From CAZNOG01 sp964574635 (lineage in GTDB: Bacteria > Bacteroidota > Bacteroidia > Flavobacteriales_D > Cryomorphaceae): a DNA stretch of 64,000 nt. Every line of letters starts with the position of its first letter. The first letter of the stretch is position 1. The translations under genes were made by a program, and so were the position numbers. The stretch covers positions 1-64,000 of the forward strand of contig CAZNOG010000001.1 in assembly GCA_964574635.1 (NCBI GenBank). The letters run 5' to 3'. Shown here piece by piece: positions 8,419 to 16,301 of this stretch. The notes under the pieces were generated by a model, which ran no database searches, was not told the origin of the DNA, and saw nothing but the letters and a program-made list of their open reading frames with translations.

Positions 8419-9476
8419 CGCGGCACTTCCGTCTTGTTCACCAACGATTCGATGACATCGGTGATTTCCACGCCTTCCAACTCCCGCTCGTAGCTGAGTA
8501 TCAGTCGGTGGCTCAACACCGGATGGGCCACCTTTTTGATGTCGTCGGGGGTGACGTACTCCCGTCCGCTCATCACCGCCATGGCTTTTGCGCCTTTCAA
8601 AATATTGAGGGAAGCCCTCGGCGACGCACCGAGATAGAGGTCGCTGTTGTGCCGCGTATGCGACACCAAGTTGGCGATGTAGCCGATCAACTCTTCGGTG
8701 ATGTGCACCTTTTCCACCTGCTCTTGCTGTTTCAAGATTTCCTCGGCGGTCACCACCGGACGCACGTCGGCCTCCGATCGGCCGAAAAAATCGCTCTGAA
8801 ACCGGTGGAGAATAAGCTTTTCTTCCTCCGCGTCGGGATAGTCCATGTTGAGCTTGAACATGAAGCGATCGAGCTGCGCCTCGGGCAGTTTGTATGTGCC
8901 CTCGTGCTCCACCGGGTTTTGGGTGGCGATGACGAAAAACGGCGGCGGAAGCGGATAGGTCACCCCGTCTACCGTCACTTGCCGCTCTTCCATGACCTCC
9001 ATCAGCGCCGCTTGGGTTTTTGCGGGTGCGCGGTTGATCTCGTCTATCAGGATGACGTGATTGAAAATCGGACCCTTTTTAAAGTGAAACTCCGAGCGCT
9101 TCATATCGAAAACCGTAGAGCCGATAATGTCCGAAGGCATCAGGTCGGGCGTGAACTGTATGCGCGAGAACCCAACGTTCATGCTCTTGGCCAACAATTT
9201 TGCGGTCAGCGTTTTCGCTATGCCGGGCATGCCTTCCAATAGCACGTGGCCTTCGGTGAGCAGGGCCGCCATCATCAAGTCCAGCGTGTCTTTCCGACCG
9301 ATGAGCAACTTGGATATCTCGTCGTGAATGGCGCGCATGAAGTTCGCCCTGTCGGTCGCGCCGCCCCCTGCCGCGCCGTCTGCCGCAGTCCGGTTGGGGC
9401 GGGATGCGTTGTCGTTTTCTCCGGCTCCCGAAGGTTCCCGACCGAGGTTTTGATTTTCTTCGTTTTCTATGGACAT
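8415..9476 (-). CDS. MoxR-family AAA+ ATPase
   Basis: A 353-residue AAA+ protein. After a low-complexity Asn/Gly/Ala-rich N-terminus (1-42), the Walker A GMPGIAKT lies at 82-89 and the Walker B VILIDE at about 141-146. The family segment NRAPAKTQAALMEVMEERQVTV follows, and the C-terminal lid includes GASPRASLNILKGAKA. MoxR ATPases remodel or assemble partner complexes that carry von Willebrand A-type proteins such as the neighbouring DUF58 product. The start overlaps the preceding DUF4350 gene by ten bases. MNVGFSRIQFTPDLMPSDIIG is the substrate-loop signature of the MoxR group. Confidence 0.92.
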   Translation of the reverse strand: MSIENEENQNLGREPSGAGENDNASRPNRTAADGAAGGGATDRANFMRAIHDEISKLLIGRKDTLDLMMAALLTEGHVLLEGMPGIAKTLTAKLLAKSMNVGFSRIQFTPDLMPSDIIGSTVFDMKRSEFHFKKGPIFNHVILIDEINRAPAKTQAALMEVMEERQVTVDGVTYPLPPPFFVIATQNPVEHEGTYKLPEAQLDRFMFKLNMDYPDAEEEKLILHRFQSDFFGRSEADVRPVVTAEEILKQQEQVEKVHITEELIGYIANLVSHTRHNSDLYLGASPRASLNILKGAKAMAVMSGREYVTPDDIKKVAHPVLSHRLILSYERELEGVEITDVIESLVNKTEVPR

Positions 9477-10696
9477 GCTTGATAAAATTCTTGGATGCTT
9501 CGATCGAGGTCGAGCAATTCCCTGTTACTTAAATTTCGCTTTTGCTTGGCCGCCTTCAGCCGGTAAAAGAATCCCCGCAGGTACGGTTCTTTCATTTCCA
9601 GCCTCTCCACGGCCATGTGGATGAATGAGTCGTATTCGTCGGGGTTCAGGCGGTACCGCTCTTTCAAGAATTCCTTGAGCAGATCGTACTGCAGTTCGAC
9701 GATGTGTTGGTGTTGATTTTCCTTTTTGTAGATACCCGCTTTCATTTCCAGAAACCGCAAGGTATGGTTTCCCGGTTTTTGCAGCACGGGAATGGGTCGG
9801 CGTTTCCGCCTGATGCCGTTGACGACGAACAAGAAAGTGAGGGCCAGCGTACCGAACCACGCCCACCTCAGCGGGGGCTTGGTCAAGATGAATTGCAGCG
9901 GTCCCGCGGAAATGGGCGGAGGCGCTTCCCCGAGGATCGGCGACGGTGGCGCGAAGTACACGTCACCTTCGTCGAGGGCGGACAACACGTCTTCCACGTA
10001 TTCAAACACCTCCGGTCTACGGAAGTGGTAATTCGAAAACGCCAACGGGGTGGTATGGAGCAGAAAACGACCCTCGCCGTATTTGATTTCCAAAAAGTTC
10101 GGATACATTTTATCGTCTACACGTACGTGCCCGAGCACCGCAACATCCGGGTGGGGACAAGCCGACGCGGAGAGCCACTGTTTGGAATACGGTTCATCCC
10201 GTACGAAGTATTGGATCGCCACGGAATCCGCCGGGTTTTCGACGGTGGCGACGTGGATTTCCCCGGAGTAATGGGTGCGCATCTTCAGGGGCTTTTCATC
10301 CGGGTCGGCGCACCTCGGCATGATTTCGTCGAACAACAAGTTGTAGGCCGTCGCGCTTCCGAAAAAGGTGTTTCCCGCGGCCACGTACCTCCGGATTCTC
10401 GCACGATCTTTCGGGGCCGCGATGATTTCCGATCCTACGGTGATCATGTTCGACCCGGTCACTTGCGTGTAGGAGGTATCGGCCGCCCACCCCCGCAAGT
10501 CGATAAAATCGCTGTCCGGGAAATAGCTTCCCAGCACGGAGTGGAACAGCCCCAGATCGTACGGTTCCCACTGACGGGGGCGGTACGTCGTATCCCATTC
10601 GTACACCTTCGGTAAAAAGGAAAAGAAGGCGGCGAAAAGCAATGCTGCCGCGAGAAGTCCCACCCCCAAAATCCATCCTCTGCCCCTACTTTTCAT
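9467..10696 (-). CDS. DUF4350 domain membrane protein
   Basis: The protein begins with one membrane anchor (about 9-29, WILGVGLLAAALLFAAFFSFL). A periplasmic domain follows and matches DUF4350: a GATase-like fold with FDEIMPRCADPDEKP and GEGRFLLHTTPLAFSNYHF. A second membrane helix is at about 280-300, then a cytoplasmic helical tail. The start at 10696 (MKSRGRGW) gives 409 residues and an 11-base overlap with the DUF4129 gene. An alternative ATG at 10720 adds eight residues. It is a conserved member of the MoxR cluster in Bacteroidota with no proven biochemical role. Confidence 0.8.
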   Translation of the reverse strand: MKSRGRGWILGVGLLAAALLFAAFFSFLPKVYEWDTTYRPRQWEPYDLGLFHSVLGSYFPDSDFIDLRGWAADTSYTQVTGSNMITVGSEIIAAPKDRARIRRYVAAGNTFFGSATAYNLLFDEIMPRCADPDEKPLKMRTHYSGEIHVATVENPADSVAIQYFVRDEPYSKQWLSASACPHPDVAVLGHVRVDDKMYPNFLEIKYGEGRFLLHTTPLAFSNYHFRRPEVFEYVEDVLSALDEGDVYFAPPSPILGEAPPPISAGPLQFILTKPPLRWAWFGTLALTFLFVVNGIRRKRRPIPVLQKPGNHTLRFLEMKAGIYKKENQHQHIVELQYDLLKEFLKERYRLNPDEYDSFIHMAVERLEMKEPYLRGFFYRLKAAKQKRNLSNRELLDLDRSIQEFYQACP

Positions 10697-11339
10697 GGTC
10701 GTTTTCAATGAGGAAGGCAAATTTTTCGCGCAATGCGTCGAATCGCGCCCCGTCGAGGTGCATATTTCCGTACCAACTCCTCTCGTGGGCGATGGTCAAT
10801 TCGTAAAACCGCTCCGCCTCCGGTGCGTCCCGCCTTTTGGCAAGGTATTCTCGGTTGGTACTCTCGGGGCTGATGGGCGGCCAACCCCTGAGCCGAAGCC
10901 GTGTGAGCGCCAAGAGATAGAGCAGGCGTATGGCGTCTCGAAACCTCCCTTCCGCCCTCGCGGTTTCCATGGCGCGCCGCAGTTCGTCTTCCGTAAGGTT
11001 CGTTCGCCCGGGCGATTCCTCGACGTCGGGATCGACTTCTCCCACTACGCCCCCAATCGCCCCGTCGGAATGCAGGCGTTTGCGGTAATTGCGGATCAGC
11101 ATCCGTATGATGAAGAACAGCACCACCGCGAGAATGACGTACAGGAGCGGTTCGAATTTATCGGGCTCGATATCGATATTACGGATAGGTTCATCCGAAG
11201 ATTCCGGCTTGGTTTCGACGTAATCCAAGCCCCTCCGCCTCCTTTCCCACAGTCTGCGATCAAAGTTTCCCGCCACGAGCACCCACCACGCCGAAAGGAC
11301 CCACATATATTTGCCGCCCCTATTCCGTCTCCAACCCAT
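10686..11339 (-). CDS. DUF4129 domain protein
   Basis: A 217-residue protein with a signal-like N-terminus (MGWRRNRGGKYMWVLSAWWVL), a single transmembrane helix at about 65-84 (LLYVILAVVLFFIIRMLI), and a cytoplasmic helical domain. That domain contains DAIRLLYLLALTRLRLRGW and the Glu/Arg-rich segment that defines DUF4129. This domain is usually found next to, or fused to, transglutaminase and MoxR/DUF58 modules. The chosen start overlaps the SpoIIM-like gene by 20 bases. A start at 11306 would avoid the overlap but loses the basic n-region. Confidence 0.75.
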   Translation of the reverse strand: MGWRRNRGGKYMWVLSAWWVLVAGNFDRRLWERRRRGLDYVETKPESSDEPIRNIDIEPDKFEPLLYVILAVVLFFIIRMLIRNYRKRLHSDGAIGGVVGEVDPDVEESPGRTNLTEDELRRAMETARAEGRFRDAIRLLYLLALTRLRLRGWPPISPESTNREYLAKRRDAPEAERFYELTIAHERSWYGNMHLDGARFDALREKFAFLIENDHEK

Positions 11340-13161
11340 AGGCTTTGGATTTTTTGCCGATGTCCCGGACTTTGGCGGACAATTCTTCCGGTTCGGTGGT
11401 TTCGCGGGCCGAACTGAATTCCAGCACTTGCCCGTAAAGGATGAGGGGAAGCGTCATGGCGATAACGGCAAACAGCACCGCGGTGACGCATAGTTTGAGC
11501 ACGATCATCCGCGTCTGGCCCTCCCCGCCGAAGGTCCACTGCACGACGTCCATATAGAAATACGTAAGGGGTGAGGAGGCGATAAACAAGAGCACTACCC
11601 CGATGAACGCCCCGAATGCGTATGTGATGAAAAGGTGGCGCTTGGCGCGGGACAGCAGATGGCGCATGCGCCCAAAGGTTTTGTACAACGGCATGCCTTC
11701 GATGGCCGATACCGTCAGTGCGAACAGCAAGTAGGGCACCACAATCACGCCGATGGCCGTGATAACGACGTGATTCGCGAGGAGAATGCATTGGAACAGC
11801 GCCACCGAAACCGCGATTTTGAGCAAGAGGGAAACCCCTGTTTTCAGCGTGTACCCCGACTCGGCGAGTGGTTTTTGTATGGCCTTGAAGGCCGTGAAAA
11901 TCACGGCGATAAGGAATAGGCCGTTTAAGTAGAAGTTTTGTGGGTATTTCATGAAATCGAAATACTGTCTCGGCGCGAATAGAGACCAACGCGAGGGGAT
12001 TTCCGGAAGGTTTTGACCGCCGTACACGAGCCAGAGCGCGAGGGCATAGAGTATGCCGGCCGCCGGCACCGCGAAGACCAAGAAAGGGATGGCTTTTCGG
12101 TAGACGACGAAGGAATCCATGAAAACTTCTTTGGTCGACCTGAGTTTTTTGAACTCCACGACGGGGGGAGTTTCAGCGAGCAGTTCGTCGCGGTCTACCT
12201 CGTGCGGATCGGTATGGCGGAATTTCAGGTAAGGGTAAATGCGAAAGTACAGCGCGGACAGGGCGAAACACGAGACGATGAAGGTCGCGCGGATGACGTC
12301 GGGGACATCCGTCAATCGCGTGATGAAGCTTTCGATGAAAGCCGCCCCGATGAACACCGGAATCAATCCCAACATGATTTTGATCGATCGTCGCGCCGAC
12401 AGGCGGAAAGACAGCATGCGTGGCAAGGTGCCCGGGAAAAGCAAGCCCCGGCCCAGCGCCAGCCCCGCTCCACCCGCAATCACGATGGCCGAAATCTCGA
12501 AGGCGCCGTGCATCCAAATGGTGAGAAAGCTCTCCTGCAACAAGTCGTGATCTACGAAGTAGTGCTGGAAAGTCCCCACCATCACGCCGTTGCTCAACAG
12601 GATCATGATGGTTCCCACCCCGATGAAAATACCCAAGACGTAGGTGGTGAGCGCGACGCGGATATTGTTCAGGGTAATATAGAAAAACATGTCGGTGCTT
12701 TCGAGGGATTGATAAACGCCCATGGGTATCCCGTTCCGAATGTTTTCCTCGGTCTGTATGATGTACTCTTCACCGAGGATGGCCAGGGCGAATTGGGGAT
12801 CGTTTTCGCTCGACAGGATTCCGATCAGTATGGCCACCGCAAATACGGTGAACGACAAGTCGATTTCCCTTCGACAGCGATAGAGCGCCGCGGGAAGGTC
12901 GTCGACCCAAAAAGAGAGGAAGTCGATAAGCGGCGAAGGGGTGAAGCGGTTCGCGAGCAGGTGCGCGTCTTTGGCCAGCTTGTTCAGGTAAAGGCGGATG
13001 CTGCGGTGGGGGTAAAACGTTTTGGCGAAGGCCAGGTCGTTGGTGATGTCCGTGTACATTTCACCGAGCTCACCGGGTTTCCCTTTGAATCCCTTGGCGG
13101 AGGCGGACTCATAGCGTCTCCATTTTTCCGTATTTTGCCGTACGAATTGCTTTTCCCTCAT
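11320..13161 (-). CDS. SpoIIM-like (stage II sporulation protein M family) membrane protein
   Basis: A 613-residue protein. The N-terminal 70 residues are soluble and basic (FVRQNTEKWRRYESASA..., YTDITNDLAFAKTFYP, RLYLNKLAKDAHLLANR). Next comes a SpoIIM-type membrane domain (about 95-300) with NNIRVALTTYVLGIFIGVGTI and GAFEISAIVIAGGAGLALG. A second polytopic half (about 355-590) has another four or five helices and no clear match. In non-sporulating Bacteroidota, SpoIIM homologues are regularly linked to RDD and MoxR/DUF58 genes, as here. It is the first gene of the minus-strand cluster and is divergent from the RDD gene with a 44-base gap. Confidence 0.82.
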   Translation of the reverse strand: MREKQFVRQNTEKWRRYESASAKGFKGKPGELGEMYTDITNDLAFAKTFYPHRSIRLYLNKLAKDAHLLANRFTPSPLIDFLSFWVDDLPAALYRCRREIDLSFTVFAVAILIGILSSENDPQFALAILGEEYIIQTEENIRNGIPMGVYQSLESTDMFFYITLNNIRVALTTYVLGIFIGVGTIMILLSNGVMVGTFQHYFVDHDLLQESFLTIWMHGAFEISAIVIAGGAGLALGRGLLFPGTLPRMLSFRLSARRSIKIMLGLIPVFIGAAFIESFITRLTDVPDVIRATFIVSCFALSALYFRIYPYLKFRHTDPHEVDRDELLAETPPVVEFKKLRSTKEVFMDSFVVYRKAIPFLVFAVPAAGILYALALWLVYGGQNLPEIPSRWSLFAPRQYFDFMKYPQNFYLNGLFLIAVIFTAFKAIQKPLAESGYTLKTGVSLLLKIAVSVALFQCILLANHVVITAIGVIVVPYLLFALTVSAIEGMPLYKTFGRMRHLLSRAKRHLFITYAFGAFIGVVLLFIASSPLTYFYMDVVQWTFGGEGQTRMIVLKLCVTAVLFAVIAMTLPLILYGQVLEFSSARETTEPEELSAKVRDIGKKSKAYGLETE

Positions 13162-13205
13162 CCGGATGCCTCGTTGACCGGGCTCGAAGTTACCAAAATA
13201 GACCG

Positions 13206-13922
13206 ATGAAAAGGATTGAGATATTGACGGATCACAATGTCGCTATCGATATGGATATCGCCGGATTGGGTCAACGCATCGCGGCATTTATTTTGGATTT
13301 GCTCTTCATGCTCGTGATAGCCCTGCTCTCCCTGGTCATCTTGGGCGGGCTTTTGGGTAACCTTACATTGTATGTGATCGTGGTGTTTTTATCGGTGTAC
13401 ACCTTGTTTTTCGAATTGACCCTCCGGGGCCGCACACCCGGCAAGTGGGCGATGAAGATCCGCGTGGTCGACGTGCACGGCCGGGCGCCCAAGGGCATCG
13501 ATATCTTCCTTCGATGGGTTTTTCGGGTGGTCGATATTTGGTTTAGTTTGGGCACCGTGGCGGTGGCGACCATCACCACTTCCCCGAGGGGAATGCGCCT
13601 CGGCGGTATGCTCGGCAATACCATGGTGGTGAGGGAGAAATCCGCGTACGGCGTCACGCTCGACGACATCCTCACCATCGAAGACCGGGATTCCCGAGAA
13701 CCGGAGTACCCGATGGTGTACCGTTTTGCGGAAAGGGACATGTTGACCGTCAAAACGCTCCTTCAACGCCATGTGAAGTACGGCAATGCGGCGCACGCGG
13801 AGCTGGTGAACGACGCGGCGCACAGATGCGCTGAAGTACTGGAACTGCAAGAACCGCCGGCAGATGCCTTCGGCTTTTTGCAAACGCTGTTGAGAGACTA
13901 CATCATCCTGACCAGAAGCTGA
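13206..13922 (+). CDS. RDD family membrane protein
   Basis: A 238-residue protein of the RDD family. The name-giving pattern is seen as MDIAGLGQRIAAFILDLLFM near residues 17-37, then two helices, and LRGRTPGKWAMKIRVVD at about 75-92. A hydrophobic pair in the middle is followed by a 90-residue soluble C-terminal tail (TIEDRDSREPEYPMVYRFAERDM...). RDD proteins have been proposed to be transporters or membrane modulators. The gene is divergent from the SpoIIM-like gene and its TGA overlaps the recX start by one base. Confidence 0.85.
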   Translation: MKRIEILTDHNVAIDMDIAGLGQRIAAFILDLLFMLVIALLSLVILGGLLGNLTLYVIVVFLSVYTLFFELTLRGRTPGKWAMKIRVVDVHGRAPKGIDIFLRWVFRVVDIWFSLGTVAVATITTSPRGMRLGGMLGNTMVVREKSAYGVTLDDILTIEDRDSREPEYPMVYRFAERDMLTVKTLLQRHVKYGNAAHAELVNDAAHRCAEVLELQEPPADAFGFLQTLLRDYIILTRS

Positions 13923-14392
13923 TGTACCCCAAAAAATATACCCCGAGCCAAAACAAGGAATACATCACCCGGTGGTGCGCCAAAAGCGAAAGGGCGCCGC
14001 TGGAAGTAAAGCGGAAACTCCAATCTCGGGGCATGTCCGCTCAAGACGCCGAAGCGGTGGTTGTGGAGCTCGAAGAGACGGGCTTCGTAGACGCCGATCG
14101 GTTTGCCGTGGCTTACACGCGGGACAAGTACCGCTTCAACAAGTGGGGGGAGCGAAAGATACAAGCTTCCCTGTCGGCCCTCGGCATCGACGAGGGAATC
14201 ATCGTCCGGGCCCTCGAGGAGATCGATCGGGAGACGTATATTGAGAATCTCCGCGGTTTGTACGCGGCCAAAATGCGCAGGGTGAAAGCCCCCGACGATC
14301 GGGAAGCGAGGATGAAATGTTTCGGATACCTTTTGGGGCGCGGCTATACCGCCGACGATATTCGTCGGGTGGAGGAAGAATGGAAGCGATGA
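13922..14392 (+). CDS. recX: RecX regulatory protein
   Basis: A 156-residue all-helical protein with the three-repeat RecX pattern. Key stretches are AKSERAPLEVKRKLQSRGMS, ETGFVDADRFAVAYTRDKYRF and KWGERKIQASLSALGI, with a C-terminal FGYLLGRGYTADDIRRVEE. RecX binds RecA filaments and limits recombination. Its ATG overlaps the RDD stop (TGATG), so the two are translated from one message. recA is not in the window, which is common in Bacteroidota. Confidence 0.88.
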   Translation: MYPKKYTPSQNKEYITRWCAKSERAPLEVKRKLQSRGMSAQDAEAVVVELEETGFVDADRFAVAYTRDKYRFNKWGERKIQASLSALGIDEGIIVRALEEIDRETYIENLRGLYAAKMRRVKAPDDREARMKCFGYLLGRGYTADDIRRVEEEWKR

Positions 14393-14429
14393 TTCGCTTC
14401 GGACCAACCTTTCTTATTAATTTCGCGGC

Positions 14430-15528
14430 ATGGTACACGTTGAGAATGTCAGCGAGCTTGCCGGGCGCCTGGAAGCGCTAAGGGGGTATCTTTAACGTCC
14501 CCGGCAAGCTTATGGAAATCGCCGAGGAAGAGAAACACACCCTCGACCCGGACTTTTGGAACGACTCCAAAAAGGCGGAACAGACCATGAGGCGCATTCG
14601 AAACCTCAAGGTCTGGACGGACGCCTATGCCCAAGCCGAAGCCGAACTCGAAGACCTGAAGGTGCTGATCGAGTTCCACAAAGAGGGAGAGGCCGACGAG
14701 GAAGACGTGAGGGCGCAATACGAAAAGACCTTGGCCCTGGTCGAAGATCTCGAGTTCAAAAACATGCTTTCGGCGGAAGAAGACAGCTTCAACGCCGTGA
14801 TGCAAATCACCGCCGGTGCCGGAGGTACCGAAAGCTGCGATTGGGCGTCCATCCTCATGCGCATGTACATCATGTGGGGCGAGAAGTCGGGCATGAAGGT
14901 CAAAGAACTCGACATGCAGGAAGGCGACGTGGCCGGGGTGAAATCGGTCACGTTGGAATTCGAGGGGGAATTCGCCTTCGGATACCTGAAAGGCGAGAAC
15001 GGCGTGCACCGTCTTGTGCGCATCAGCCCCTACGACTCCAACGCCAAAAGACACACTTCTTTCGCATCCGTGTACGTGTACCCCTTGGTGGACGACTCCA
15101 TCGAAATCGAAGTGAACCCCGCCGACATCGTCTGGGATACTTTCCGATCGGGTGGGGCCGGCGGCCAGAACGTGAACAAGGTTGAAACCGGCGTGAGGCT
15201 GCGTCACAAACCCACGGGCATCGTCATCGACAATACCGAGACCAGATCCCAACTCCAAAACAAGGAGAAGGCTCTGCAATTGCTCAAATCCCGACTGTAC
15301 GAAATCGAGATGGAGAAGAGGAATGAAGCGCGGAACGAGATCGAGTCGGACAAAAAGAAGATCGAGTGGGGGTCGCAAATCCGCAATTACGTACTTCAGC
15401 CGTACCAAATGGTGAAAGACGTGAGAACGGGGTTGGAGACTTCCAACGTGGACGACGTACTCGACGGGGAAATCGACGAGTTTCTCAAAGCCTATTTGAT
15501 GTTGCACGGCAAGTCCACACCCTCTTGA
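14430..15528 (+). CDS. prfB: Peptide chain release factor 2, with programmed +1 frameshift
   Basis: The zero frame starts at ATG 14430 (MVHVENVSELAGRLEALRGYL) and stops at TAA 14493-14495. A +1 shift on CTT 14490-14492 continues with AAC at 14494 (NVPGKLMEIAEEEK...) to the stop at 15526-15528, giving 365 residues. RF2 features are intact. The peptidyl-hydrolase motif is SGGAGGQNVNKVETG. The anticodon-like region reads RISPYDSNAKRHTSF, so SPF is changed to SPY. RF2 terminates at UAA and UGA. An ATG at 14512 would give a protein lacking the N-terminus, so the frameshift reading is preferred. Confidence 0.93.
14481..14496 (+). promoter_or_regulatory. RF2 programmed frameshift site with UAA stop
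   Basis: The sequence AGGGGGTATCTTTAAC contains the internal Shine-Dalgarno-like AGGGGG, the three-base spacer, the slippery CTT and the in-frame stop, just as in classical prfB. The stop is TAA, where the classical site has TGA. Low RF2 activity should favour slippage and hence RF2 synthesis. Confidence 0.9.
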
Positions 15529-15634
15529 TACGACAGCCCACAGCGGCGCACGACAAGCGCTTCACGGCGGACCGTGCATGGAATCCGTCGGCATCGGTGC
15601 TACTTATCTCCAAATCGGAAAATACCGAACCACT

Positions 15635-15982
15635 ATGCAAGAATTGACCATCTATCATAACCCGAGGTGCAGCAAAAGCCGCGAAACGTTGAATCGCATC
15701 CTCGAAGCCGGCAGGGAACCCAAAGTGGTGGAATACCTCAAGAATCCCCCCACGCCGGAAGAGATCGACATGATTTGCGCCAAACTCGACGTATCCGTGG
15801 AGGACATCGTGCGCAAGGACGAAAAGCTCTACCAGGATAAATTCAAAGGCAAAAAATTCAATGACTTGGAGTGGAGGATCGTTCTGAGCGAGCACCCGAA
15901 ACTCATCCAGAGGCCTATCGTGATCAGCGGTGCGAAGGGGGTAATCGGCCGACCTCCCGAAAACGTCGACCGGTTGCTCTGA
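15635..15982 (+). CDS. ArsC/Spx-like thioredoxin-fold protein (arsenate reductase family)
   Basis: A 115-residue protein beginning MQELTIYHNPRCSKSRETL. Cys12 is in the redox position of ArsC-type arsenate reductases, followed by the family pattern VVEYLKNPPTPEEIDMICAKL and a C-terminal VLSEHPKLIQRPIVI. The Arg in the QRPIV motif is the usual anion-binding arginine. No arsenic resistance genes lie nearby, so a general glutaredoxin-linked reductase or Spx-like role is as likely. An upstream ATG at 15578 would add 19 residues of non-conserved sequence and is not used. Confidence 0.85.
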   Translation: MQELTIYHNPRCSKSRETLNRILEAGREPKVVEYLKNPPTPEEIDMICAKLDVSVEDIVRKDEKLYQDKFKGKKFNDLEWRIVLSEHPKLIQRPIVISGAKGVIGRPPENVDRLL

Positions 15983-16231
15983 ACTCCCGGGTGAGGCGTT
16001 ACTTTCGCTACCCCGGCGCCGGATAGGCCTCCCCAACCTTTTTTAAGAATCCTCGGGGCGTTCTCAATGAGGATCGCCCCATGACCCGTAGTGAACACCC
16101 GGGCGGCGCGTGTTGCGCATTGGCCCCGGATGTCCTATGATTCTATGAAGCTCTCAAACCGAAGACTCGGTTGCAAAGCGTTCCATCGTGGATTCAATAA
16201 GGAGGTAAACGTATACTTGAACGAGGGAAAT

Positions 16232-16265
16232 AAAAAAACCCGTCGGCACTCGCCGACGGGTTTTT
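16232..16265. terminator. Bidirectional rho-independent terminator
   Basis: A perfect stem, CCCGTCGGC with GCCGACGGG and loop ACTC, is flanked by an A-run on the left and a T-run on the right. It serves both the plus-strand ArsC-like gene and the minus-strand T9SS gene. The rest of 15983-16231 shows no gene. Confidence 0.95.
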
Positions 16266-16301
16266 CATGTCCGGAAGTTTATTCCGTCCGGAAAGCGGGT
16301 T

